Origin: Cupriavidus sp. D384 | Lineage (GTDB): Bacteria > Pseudomonadota > Gammaproteobacteria > Burkholderiales > Burkholderiaceae | Assembly (NCBI RefSeq): GCF_001652915.1 | Contig: NZ_BBQI01000076.1 | Coordinates: 1 to 64,000 of the forward strand | Direction of reading: 5' to 3' | Length of the DNA: 64,000 bases | Shown here: positions 37,234 to 45,447 of the stretch, piece by piece | How positions within the stretch are numbered: the first letter of the stretch is position 1 | Layout of the letters: every line of letters starts with the position of its first letter | The notes under the pieces: generated by a model | What the model was told of the DNA's origin: nothing | Database searches by the model: none | The model's input: only the letters and a program-made list of their open reading frames with translations | Made by a program: the position numbers and the translations under genes

Positions 37234-37437
37234 TTATTTGGTCACTTCCTGTACCGACTCAATCGCATTGCTGCCTTCGTCATCAGGCTGAATGCCATGC
37301 GATTCACAATACTCGAACAGCAGATGCTCAAGCATGTTCGTCTGCGAGCGGCGATCACGATCTGCGGCGGCCTCAAGCAATTGCTTGAACCGCGCGGAGA
37401 CCCGATAGCTCACCGAAATTGTCTTGGCGCCCGGCAT
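37234..37437 (-). CDS. Small ribbon-helix-helix-like protein
   Basis: A 67-residue protein from the ATG at 37437: MPGAKTISVSYRVSARFKQL, then LEAAADRDRRSQTNMLEHLL. The beta strand TISVSYRVS followed by two helices with RRSQTNMLEHLLFEY is the layout of CopG/Arc ribbon-helix-helix repressors. It is the first gene of the group that runs on through TerB, ATPase and helicases, preceded by a 251-base gap that must hold the promoter. A role as autorepressor of the defence operon is inferred. Confidence 0.65.
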   Translation of the reverse strand: MPGAKTISVSYRVSARFKQLLEAAADRDRRSQTNMLEHLLFEYCESHGIQPDDEGSNAIESVQEVTK

Positions 37438-37688
37438 GGTGTTCCGAATGTATAGGACTCTACGATACAAGCAGGACGTACCGCCGAACATCACCCAATT
37501 GGGGCGACCACACCCATCTGAAGTGGGATATCGCTGCTCACACACGCTGCGCTCACTGGCACCAGACGCCAATCAACGAGGTGCCGGGCATCCCTGCCCA
37601 GCACTCATCAAATTGCGCACATTTCTTGACATTTCATGCCGTACGCGGAATTACCAGCCAAGAAGGATGGTCGACTTTTGCCTTCTGA

Positions 37689-40600
37689 TTACTGCTTTGC
37701 GACCGCCTCCAGGCGAACGGCGCGTCCAGCCACTGGTAGGTACAACCACTGCTCCTTGACCGGGCGTTCGGTGGTATTAGCAAGTGCCGCGGCATACAGC
37801 GCAAGCTGGGCACCATAGGTTTCGGCAAGAGTCTCGTCTCGTTCCATCCCGCCAGGATTCGACTTGTGGTCAAGCAGAATCCAACCCTCCGTCGTTTCGA
37901 CCAGAAAATCGATGCGTCCACGCAGCCGAATGCCGTCGGCCAATCCAGACTCAAGCGGGACTTCGACGTGGAGCTTGCCTCCAGGCCACCGTCCTCTGAC
38001 CCAATCCAGGAACGCTTGAACCTGAGCCTGAACCGCCACTTCATCTATGACATGATCGACGGCCCAATTGCGCAAGATTTGAGAAATCTCGCTTAGCTCG
38101 GCATTGCCCCGGACACCAGCGCGAGCGATGCAATGATGCATTGCCGTACCCAGGACCGCCATATCAACTTTGCCCTGAAATGCTACGCGCTGTCCGACCT
38201 GCTCGGTGTGCGCGACAGCATAGTTTCCGCCTTGTGCATCGCTGGGGCGGCTCCACAGCGGCACCGCGTCGCGTCTATCCGCATACTTGAACCAGTTGCA
38301 GTCGATGGGTGCCGGCTTTTCGGGCCCCTCCGCACAGCTGTCCGCCTCCCAGGCTCGAGTTTCACGAAGGACCTGAGTTCCGTCCGGCAAGACCACAGTT
38401 CCGGTCTCGCCAAAAAGAAGGTCGCTCGCGCCAAGCTCGTCCATCCATTGACGGTTCGGCGTCTTGCGCACTGCAGACACGAGAACCATCGCATCGCGCG
38501 CACGCGTCATGCTGACGTACATGAGGCGTTTGTTCTCTTTTAACGCAGCGTCGGCCATTGCCTTACCGAGTTCCGATTGCTCTGCGTTTTCTACTGCAGC
38601 AGACTTCTTCCGCTTCCCCCAGGTTTTCAGCCAGAAGTGGACGAATCGTCCGTCGAGCGGCCGCGAGGGGTCAAAGTCGCCATCGGTGCGCGCCCGGACA
38701 CTCCACAAGGCCGTCCGGGCTTCGCTCCCAAGCGATGTCAGAATGGCCACTGGCCATTCCAGTCCCTTTGCTCCGTGATGCGTCATCACTGTTACGGCAT
38801 CGCCTGCAGAGGTAGCACGATCATCATTTTTGCCAGCAGCCAGCAACTCAAACCAGCGAAGCAATCCGCTGACAGTAGCAGGCTGCCTGGTCGCGGCGCA
38901 CTCTGATTCGTAGGTCTTCGCAAGGGCCACCAGAGCCTCGATGTTTGCGACCCTGGCCCTAGCCTCTTGTGGAGACCGCGCCCATTGGCTCACAATCCGG
39001 GCGACGTGCGACTCGGACTTGACCATTGTGACTGCCTCCGACGGCGTCAAGCCATTCAGCTTGGGTCTGAGCGTCTCAAGGCGCAAAAGTGTCGGCTGTG
39101 CGGCCTCACCAGTTACTCGCCAGTCCCGACGCTGCACGTCATCGCGCTCGATAAAACTCAGTCGATCGCTCAGCCACTCATTGGCTGGCACTCCATCACT
39201 CAAACTGACAATCAGCGCCGTCGCAACGGTATCGTTGCCATCGAGAAGCCGCCTCAGGCAGGCCAATACGAAGATCGCTTCTGCTGTGCCAAGCAATCCT
39301 GACCGCGGGCTAGCGGAAGGGATACCCCAGCGAACGAGCGAGGCAACTGCGAGATCCACCTGGTTGTGTTCGCGACAAAGCACTGCGATGTCACCAGGCC
39401 GAACCGGACGGAGCACGCCGGAGGACTTATCAAACACCTCCAACCCTGACTCGATGAGCTCGCGCACGGCGGCGCCCAACGCCAGGTAGTCTTTGTCGTT
39501 CCTGCTGGCGGTAAAGTTCCAGTTAAACAGGCTTGGCTGACCTGGGATGTCCTCCCGGAAAGCCGTCAGCTTGACCGCCTCAGGGGCCATGGTGTCGGCA
39601 AACGCCGGCTCGAAGACGGCATTCGTCAGAGACACAAGCGCCGGAACCGAGCGACGCGAGGTCGTGAGGGGAACGCCGAGTTTCCCACCCCACCTCGTAA
39701 TAGATTCGAGTACACCATTGATTAGCGCGGCGTCAGAACCTCGGAAGCCATAGATCGCCTGCTTCGGATCCCCCACCCATACAGACTGCTTGGCCAGCTC
39801 GGCTAGTTCGACAAAGAGAGCAAGCTGTAACGGATTGGTGTCCTGAAACTCATCCACTACGACAAGATCGAGTTCGCTCCTCAACGCCGCCCGGACATCG
39901 GCATTGTCCTGTACGATCTTGAGAAGCAGAACTTCCTGATCAGCAAAATCGACCGCACCGAGTGTTCGTTTGACCTCAGCGTAACGCTCCAAAGCATCTG
40001 CGGCGAGGCCAAATACAAGCTCGAGATAGCGACGAACCTCGAAATGGAATAGCGGATGAGTCTCGTGGGCCAGCGCGAATTCCTGCACGGACGCCACGAA
40101 GTCTCGTGCTTTGGCCCCCGCATCGAGCGTGTTGGCGGCAAGCCAATCGCCCCAGACCCAATGGCCCTCACTGAATACCCGGTAAAGCCGTTGTAGCTCT
40201 TGCAATCCGTCGGTTAGATTTTTTGCAATCTTCGCGCCGGAAGCACGCTGAGCCTCAATCAGCGCACTGATCTGCTCTTCCGCGATCCGCAGCGCATCTG
40301 TCAGCGACGAGGTCGGGTCCAGCGCCGTGGGGCCAGGCCAATTAGCAAGCATGAGATCGGCATTGCGTGCGCCCATAGACCGCAGCCGATCTGGCGAGAT
40401 GTCATTGCCACGGGCAGCGTTGACAATGGCACCGATTGGCTTGGGCCAATCTGCATGATCGATCCCGAATCGAGCCGTCAAAGCCACAAGCTCAGCTTGG
40501 CCGGATTCGTCGAGCGTTTCGTCCAAGGCAGTTGCCAACAAGCGATCGCTCTGCGCTTCGCTAAGGACCGTCTGGTCGGGGGACATCCCCAGCTCGAAGC

Positions 40601-40868
40601 AGAACCTCTTGAGCAACTGGCCACACACGCTGTTGATGGTGCCAATCTTCGCTTGACCGATAGCAGTAGCCAGATCTAGGCGCTTTTGCTCCAGAAGCCA
40701 TGACCGGGCGCGCTCACGGAGTTCAGTCGCAGCCTTTTTCGTAAACGTGGTTGCCAGGATCGCATGCGGCCGTGCTGTCCCGCTCTCCAGCGCCTGAGCA
40801 ATTGTCTGTGTGAGCCGATATGTCTTGCCACTGCCCGCACCAGCGCTGATGAACTCGATGCCATTCAT
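37689..40868 (-). CDS. AddA-like UvrD-type helicase with C-terminal nuclease
   Basis: A 1,059-residue protein. I take the ATG at 40868 because it overlaps the stop of the AddB-like gene (ATGA); a frame extending to 40910 adds 14 residues inside that gene. SF1A motifs: Q-motif/Walker A EFISAGAGSGKTYRLT (5-20), ATTFTKKAATELRERA, motif II VVVDEFQDTNPLQLALF near 325, and motif V-like MTHHGAKGLEWPVAIL near 690. The C-terminus carries a RecB-type nuclease: GRIDFLVETTEGWILLDHKS followed by YGAQLALYAAAL. This is the domain order of AddA. With the AddB-like partner it would make a dual-nuclease DNA-end-processing complex. Confidence 0.88.
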   Translation of the reverse strand: MNGIEFISAGAGSGKTYRLTQTIAQALESGTARPHAILATTFTKKAATELRERARSWLLEQKRLDLATAIGQAKIGTINSVCGQLLKRFCFELGMSPDQTVLSEAQSDRLLATALDETLDESGQAELVALTARFGIDHADWPKPIGAIVNAARGNDISPDRLRSMGARNADLMLANWPGPTALDPTSSLTDALRIAEEQISALIEAQRASGAKIAKNLTDGLQELQRLYRVFSEGHWVWGDWLAANTLDAGAKARDFVASVQEFALAHETHPLFHFEVRRYLELVFGLAADALERYAEVKRTLGAVDFADQEVLLLKIVQDNADVRAALRSELDLVVVDEFQDTNPLQLALFVELAELAKQSVWVGDPKQAIYGFRGSDAALINGVLESITRWGGKLGVPLTTSRRSVPALVSLTNAVFEPAFADTMAPEAVKLTAFREDIPGQPSLFNWNFTASRNDKDYLALGAAVRELIESGLEVFDKSSGVLRPVRPGDIAVLCREHNQVDLAVASLVRWGIPSASPRSGLLGTAEAIFVLACLRRLLDGNDTVATALIVSLSDGVPANEWLSDRLSFIERDDVQRRDWRVTGEAAQPTLLRLETLRPKLNGLTPSEAVTMVKSESHVARIVSQWARSPQEARARVANIEALVALAKTYESECAATRQPATVSGLLRWFELLAAGKNDDRATSAGDAVTVMTHHGAKGLEWPVAILTSLGSEARTALWSVRARTDGDFDPSRPLDGRFVHFWLKTWGKRKKSAAVENAEQSELGKAMADAALKENKRLMYVSMTRARDAMVLVSAVRKTPNRQWMDELGASDLLFGETGTVVLPDGTQVLRETRAWEADSCAEGPEKPAPIDCNWFKYADRRDAVPLWSRPSDAQGGNYAVAHTEQVGQRVAFQGKVDMAVLGTAMHHCIARAGVRGNAELSEISQILRNWAVDHVIDEVAVQAQVQAFLDWVRGRWPGGKLHVEVPLESGLADGIRLRGRIDFLVETTEGWILLDHKSNPGGMERDETLAETYGAQLALYAAALANTTERPVKEQWLYLPVAGRAVRLEAVAKQ

Positions 40869-43486
40869 TTGTCCCAGCCTCCCAGCAAAATCAGGTGTTC
40901 CTTGTGCCACGGCTTGGAACCCTCCACAGGCAGGGTTCCTTCCGGACCTTGAAATTGCACGAGGGACTCCTTCACGACGATGTCAATACGTCCCTTTTCC
41001 ATCTGTTCGGTGCGCCATTTCCAGCTTTCGCTCGCGCGGCGCAAGAGCTCCTCAACCGATACGTCATTGCGAGGCTCGCGAACCAGTGCCCCAGGCATGA
41101 CATCCGGAGCCGTCACGTACATCGCGCCGGACTCAAAAATGAAGTAGCCCAAAGCTGCAGGAGTCATGCTCCGATTCTGCTCGATCAGCATGGCGTACAA
41201 CGCAAGTTGCAAGTAGTTTCCCCCGCGCAAAAGCTCGACAAACCGCTTGTCGTCACGCCACTTCATATCGAGCGCGACGACGCGTGAGTCCGCAAGCTCG
41301 ATCAACAGATCGACCTTCCCCGTGAGCGGAACGGCACCGAAACTGCCGTCGAACGAAACCTCCGTTTCCACCTTGCGCGCGCCGGCCGCTCGCAGGCGAT
41401 CGAGCAACGAAACAATGGCCTTTTCGCAGATGCCTTTGAATCGCTGCTGGCTTACGCCAGCACCTAGCATCAGAAGAGGAGCTCCCTCTTCCAGAAGAAG
41501 GCGATCGACGGTCGACTTGAACCACTCGACTGCCTTTTCAGACGTCCATTCCAGTGCATCTTCGTGTTCGAACAATTGCTCGATTACGCGGTGCGCAAGC
41601 GTACCGAGCAATTTGTTGTTCTCTTCTGCCGCCATTACCTGCGTGGCGCTAAGCTTTGCGATACGCTTCAGATGAAACAACGCTGGATTGTCAAACAGTT
41701 CCGCCAACGAAGTGTAGGATTGGGGCTCCTTCGGGAAGGCCACGGGCGCACCGAGCTCGATAAATTCCGAGGTGCTCGGCAGATCGATCCGGTTCAATGG
41801 AAGTGTCAGATCAGAAAGGGCTGGCGATACATCATCCGCATCGAGATGAATGCGGCTTTTCTCTAGAACCGGCATCAGCATCAGCAACAACTGCCTAATG
41901 GGATGCTCTTCCTCGCCTTCTGGCGGAAGAACCAGGATGAAGCGCTTCCTGGCAGCGAGCAAAGGCCGAAGCCATTGGCGAGCTTGCAAGGTCAACTGAG
42001 CCTTGGGTTCACGCAGCTCGACAGCCATTTTCCGCAGTGCATCGATCTCCTCTTCCGACCATGGCAGCGGTTGTGCCAGCGAGGGCGTTGAGGGCATCCA
42101 CCAGATCACCTCGTCCGCCGCCTCGAAGCAGGCAGCTGGCGATGACGTCGAGCGCATGCATCCGGCTTGAGCGAAGGCCCACGGATTGCCTGCTCCCGCA
42201 GGCGTGGCATGGGCGACGATCTGCTCGATCTGTCGCTGTACGACGCATGCCGTCGCTTGCTTTTCCAATTCGTCCAGGCTTTCCATCACGGCAAGACACT
42301 GGTCAAGGGCCGGCATTAGCGTAGCCGACTGCTCCGCATCGATTCCCATTCTGCCGGTCAGGCCGCTGCGCACTCGTGCGATACGCATACGTAGCGCTTC
42401 GATTGGAATGCCGTCATTGCGATCCCATCGATCCCCTTCTAGCCAGAACGCGATATCTTCTAGCACAGCGGCTTGCTTCTCGTCCTTTGCAAGCTCTTCT
42501 TTGACCGCCATCCATGCGCCACCTCCAATGCCAGGCTGCTCGGCGAACGCGCGAGCTAGCTTTCCGCGCGCCTGCCGCGCAAACGGACCAACTGGGTGCG
42601 AGAGAAACTCCACCAATCTTTCGGCATTGACCGGAGTCCAGCACATCTCGATCGCGAGGCTCAGTGCTTGAAGCGCCGGCCGAAGCGGACTGAAGCGCTC
42701 AAAGCCGCAGGCCAAGGAACCGGTCGCCACGAGGGTGCTGTCCAGCACGTCGCCGTGCTCCTCGCAGACGATGAGCCGGTCGACTTCCTGATGAGAGCAA
42801 TGCGCACTAAGCCAGTGTTCAGCGGCCTCTCGCGTAGACGCTTGAACCCATATCACGCTGTCGTCGAGAGTCTCCGAAGCATTCAGGTCGAACACACCAT
42901 CCGACGTAGCGGATAGCGCTGCGCCCTGAAGCCCCTGCAATTGCCCTATCCCTTCGGATTTTTCAGACCACTCGTCGTACGCTCCAAGCCTCTCAAGCAC
43001 CCGGCGCCACGCCCACGGGTAGCTATCAAATGGATCAACCAGCAGAACCGATTTGATAGGCGAGGGTTCGGTTTCCAGCGCATGCGTCACGGCCGTCAGA
43101 CGCTCGGCTTCCCCTAGGGGAAGCTCGCCACATGCAGATTTTTCAACCAGTGCCATTTGTACCAAGCGGCGGGGTGCATCCGGGCTAACCGTGCCATCCC
43201 AACCGCCGAGGCGCCATTCGTCGCGCCATGCCAAGAGTCTTGCAGCTGTGCCGATTCCATCGGCATTCAAGGACTCGCTATAGAAGCGGTTCCCATCGTC
43301 ATGCAGACTCAGGTGCCTGAGAAAACAAGTGACCCGCTTCGCCGAGCGTGGCTCAGGCGCTGCAAGCCCCAAGTACGTCTCAAGAAGATTTAGGAAACCT
43401 CTTCTTCCCAGCACAGGCTCAGAGAACTGGCCAGCGCGCGGAGAACCTCGATGACCATCGAGCTCAAGTCCAAAGGTGACGTGCAT
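40865..43486 (-). CDS. AddB-like PD-(D/E)XK nuclease subunit
   Basis: An 873-residue protein with the AddB layout. The N-terminal half is an inactivated helicase-like fold without a Walker A motif (it opens HVTFGLELDGHRGSPRAGQF, then LGRRGFLNLLETYLGL). The C-terminal 200 residues hold a RecB-family nuclease: TGKVDLLIELADSRVVALDM, then KWRDDKRF and GNYLQLALYAML. The four-cysteine iron-sulfur signature of Bacillus AddB is not obvious. It overlaps the AddA-like gene by four bases. It starts 87 bases after the dGTPase gene. Confidence 0.8.
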   Translation of the reverse strand: MHVTFGLELDGHRGSPRAGQFSEPVLGRRGFLNLLETYLGLAAPEPRSAKRVTCFLRHLSLHDDGNRFYSESLNADGIGTAARLLAWRDEWRLGGWDGTVSPDAPRRLVQMALVEKSACGELPLGEAERLTAVTHALETEPSPIKSVLLVDPFDSYPWAWRRVLERLGAYDEWSEKSEGIGQLQGLQGAALSATSDGVFDLNASETLDDSVIWVQASTREAAEHWLSAHCSHQEVDRLIVCEEHGDVLDSTLVATGSLACGFERFSPLRPALQALSLAIEMCWTPVNAERLVEFLSHPVGPFARQARGKLARAFAEQPGIGGGAWMAVKEELAKDEKQAAVLEDIAFWLEGDRWDRNDGIPIEALRMRIARVRSGLTGRMGIDAEQSATLMPALDQCLAVMESLDELEKQATACVVQRQIEQIVAHATPAGAGNPWAFAQAGCMRSTSSPAACFEAADEVIWWMPSTPSLAQPLPWSEEEIDALRKMAVELREPKAQLTLQARQWLRPLLAARKRFILVLPPEGEEEHPIRQLLLMLMPVLEKSRIHLDADDVSPALSDLTLPLNRIDLPSTSEFIELGAPVAFPKEPQSYTSLAELFDNPALFHLKRIAKLSATQVMAAEENNKLLGTLAHRVIEQLFEHEDALEWTSEKAVEWFKSTVDRLLLEEGAPLLMLGAGVSQQRFKGICEKAIVSLLDRLRAAGARKVETEVSFDGSFGAVPLTGKVDLLIELADSRVVALDMKWRDDKRFVELLRGGNYLQLALYAMLIEQNRSMTPAALGYFIFESGAMYVTAPDVMPGALVREPRNDVSVEELLRRASESWKWRTEQMEKGRIDIVVKESLVQFQGPEGTLPVEGSKPWHKEHLILLGGWDK

Positions 43487-43573
43487 AGAGTACTCAACTG
43501 GTTTGATTACTTATCGGAGCATGTTCGAATACCTTCAACTAACTATCCCCCGCAAGCGCGCTGCAGCGCACCA

Positions 43574-44926
43574 TCAAGGAAGCGAAATACCTCGAATGCG
43601 CTGGTAAAGCTCGACGGCATAGGAGTCGGTCATACCCGACACGAAATCGGTGACGCGTATGGCTCGCTCATACTGTGAGAGGTCTTTTACGGATTCCTCT
43701 CCACCTGGCATCAAGTTCAGGAGGACGCGCGCACGCGGACCGGGCTTGTCATTGCGCAGAGCCTTATCTTCTACAGCGTCCGAAAAGGCGCCCAATAACC
43801 CATTGATTACCTCGAAGCCGCAGGCTTCTACTTCTACGACCGGTCGCGCACAATAGACCTGTTTCACGGCTCGTGTCTTAAACGCTTCAAACTCCTTGGC
43901 CCGCTCCAAATGGGCCGCAAGCTCTTGGTCGAACATACCGTTCAGGATTGCATCGTATTTGTCGCGAAACACCGCAACCATAGAGAAGATCAGCGTATTC
44001 AGCGTCAGGGCGCGGAAAAACTCTGCCTGCCGTCGATGTTCGCCCAGCGACGTGGCACGATCAAGTTGAGCAGCCGTCAGCCATGGGCGATGCAGGTCGC
44101 GAAGCTCCTCAAAGGTGACCACGCCTGCGCGAAAGCCGTCTTCGATGTCCATGATGTGGTAGCAAATGTCGTCCGCCGCTTCGACCAGAAAGGCCAATGG
44201 GTGCCGTTGCCACGCCAATCCTTGCCCATGTTTGCGAGGCAGCCCGACTTCATCGGCAAGTTCCTCGAACAAGGCCTTCTCACTTTGCATAAAACCAAAC
44301 TTCGCCCCACTCTTACCCCGAGACTGGCAGTCGTCTACAGACGACTCTCGCGGGTACTTGGTAAAGGCACCAAGGACGGCACAGGTAAGCTGAAGCCCTC
44401 CATATTGGCCCGGATACTGAAGGGCGGCGACTGTCCGAAAACCCTGTGCATTGCCCTCGAATTTCGTGAGGTCCGCAGATTCCGACGGACTCAATTTTCC
44501 GCCAGAAATTTTCGCGCCCGCCTCGGATTTGGCGAACCACTCCTGGATTGCATCTTCCCCAGAGTGGCCGAAAGGCGGATTCCCTATGTCATGCGCTAGG
44601 CAAGCGACCGACACAATGCTGCCGATGTCCTGCGCAGCAACCACGTCCCTTAGATGCTTGTCTTTTTCGTGGATGACGTCCGCGGCCAGCATCCCAAGAG
44701 ATCGACCAACGCTGGCCACCTCGAGGCTATGAGTGAGACGGGTACGAATGTAGTCGCTTTTTGCCAATGGAAAGACTTGCGTCTTGTCTTGCAGACGGCG
44801 GAAAGCGGAAGAAAAAATGATGCGATCGTAGTCGCGGGTGAACTCCGTACGCGGCACTGGCTCGCCACCACCAGCCTCTGCCTTCCTACCGAGACGCTTT
44901 ACCGATAACAGCTTTGTCCAATCCAT
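43574..44926 (-). CDS. dGTPase-like HD-domain dNTP triphosphohydrolase
   Basis: A 450-residue protein of the Dgt type. FTRDYDRIIFSSAFRRLQDK and TQVFPLAKSDYIRTRLTHSL open the protein as in dGTPases. The HD metal site is visible as RLTHSLEVASVG and ACLAHDIGNPPFGHSGEDAI. FLVEAADDICYHIMDIEDGF supplies the third metal ligand. These enzymes cleave dGTP (or other dNTPs) to the nucleoside and triphosphate, and dNTP-depleting members act against phage. It is the first intact gene of the minus-strand block and is separated from a truncated gene upstream by 133 bases. Confidence 0.9.
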   Translation of the reverse strand: MDWTKLLSVKRLGRKAEAGGGEPVPRTEFTRDYDRIIFSSAFRRLQDKTQVFPLAKSDYIRTRLTHSLEVASVGRSLGMLAADVIHEKDKHLRDVVAAQDIGSIVSVACLAHDIGNPPFGHSGEDAIQEWFAKSEAGAKISGGKLSPSESADLTKFEGNAQGFRTVAALQYPGQYGGLQLTCAVLGAFTKYPRESSVDDCQSRGKSGAKFGFMQSEKALFEELADEVGLPRKHGQGLAWQRHPLAFLVEAADDICYHIMDIEDGFRAGVVTFEELRDLHRPWLTAAQLDRATSLGEHRRQAEFFRALTLNTLIFSMVAVFRDKYDAILNGMFDQELAAHLERAKEFEAFKTRAVKQVYCARPVVEVEACGFEVINGLLGAFSDAVEDKALRNDKPGPRARVLLNLMPGGEESVKDLSQYERAIRVTDFVSGMTDSYAVELYQRIRGISLP

Positions 44927-45059
44927 CTTCTATCCAGAGGTACAAAGTCAATGGAACCACGTGCAGCATGGTAGCGTGATTTAGCCGCAAAACACCTCCC
45001 CCAAACGGGGCATCATGTCTATATGCCGGGACACGGCTTGATTTGCGGCGACGGCTGGC

Positions 45060-45302
45060 CTAGTTGTCGCTCGAATTCCGGCTAGACGAATCCGTTGGCC
45101 ACGACTTCGGCAGTTTGGCTTGGACATCCCGGCGCATGCGCGCCATCGGTACGACATCTGCCCGCCACGTCCATGCATCGACAAGGGCCTGATCAACAAT
45201 CGGCTTGACGCCCTGATAATCGTTCGCACAACTGAATTTGTAACGATACCGCAGGCGGTAAAAGCTCCCACCGTCCCAGGGCCGGCAAGGCTTCTCCGGC
45301 GA
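45060..45302 (-). pseudogene. C-terminal stump of a gene cut by the transposon
   Basis: From the transposon's left end a minus-strand frame runs about 80 codons to TAG at 45060-45062. It reads EKPCRPWDGGSFYRLRYRYK, then FSCANDYQGVKPIVDQALVD, then AWTWRADVVPMARMRRDVQA. Codon use and the aromatic/basic pattern look coding, and the frame has no start of its own before the transposon. It lies just upstream of the dGTPase gene on the same strand, so it was probably the previous gene of that operon. I do not recognise the family. Confidence 0.5.
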
Positions 45303-45307
45303 TGCTC

Positions 45308-45383
45308 ATTTCAACTGAATCCGTCACAACGGGAAGCAGATTTCAACTGAATCTGCACTCCGATGTGCGATTTCAACTGATTT
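45308..45383 (+). repeat. Left-end transposase-binding repeats
   Basis: Three direct copies of ATTTCAACTGA(A/T)T start at 45308, 45340 and 45370, spaced 32 and 30 bases apart. Multiple spaced copies at the ends are typical of the Tn7/Tn5053 group. Confidence 0.75.
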
Positions 45384-45447
45384 TGTATTCCGATGCGCAG
45401 CTTCGCCTACTCTTGTGCTGTAGTTGGCCGCACATCGGAGCACAGGA

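Noticed and set aside
24741..44926. A BREX or DISARM system
   Set aside because: The ATPase is BrxD-like, but there is no PglZ, BrxL, PglX methylase, BrxB or BrxA gene, and no DISARM methylase or DrmB. The TerB-ATPase-helicase trio fits Shango better.
45308..45383. A CRISPR array
   Set aside because: Three copies of about 13 bp with 30-base spacing match transposon-end repeats, and inverted copies exist at the other end of the element.
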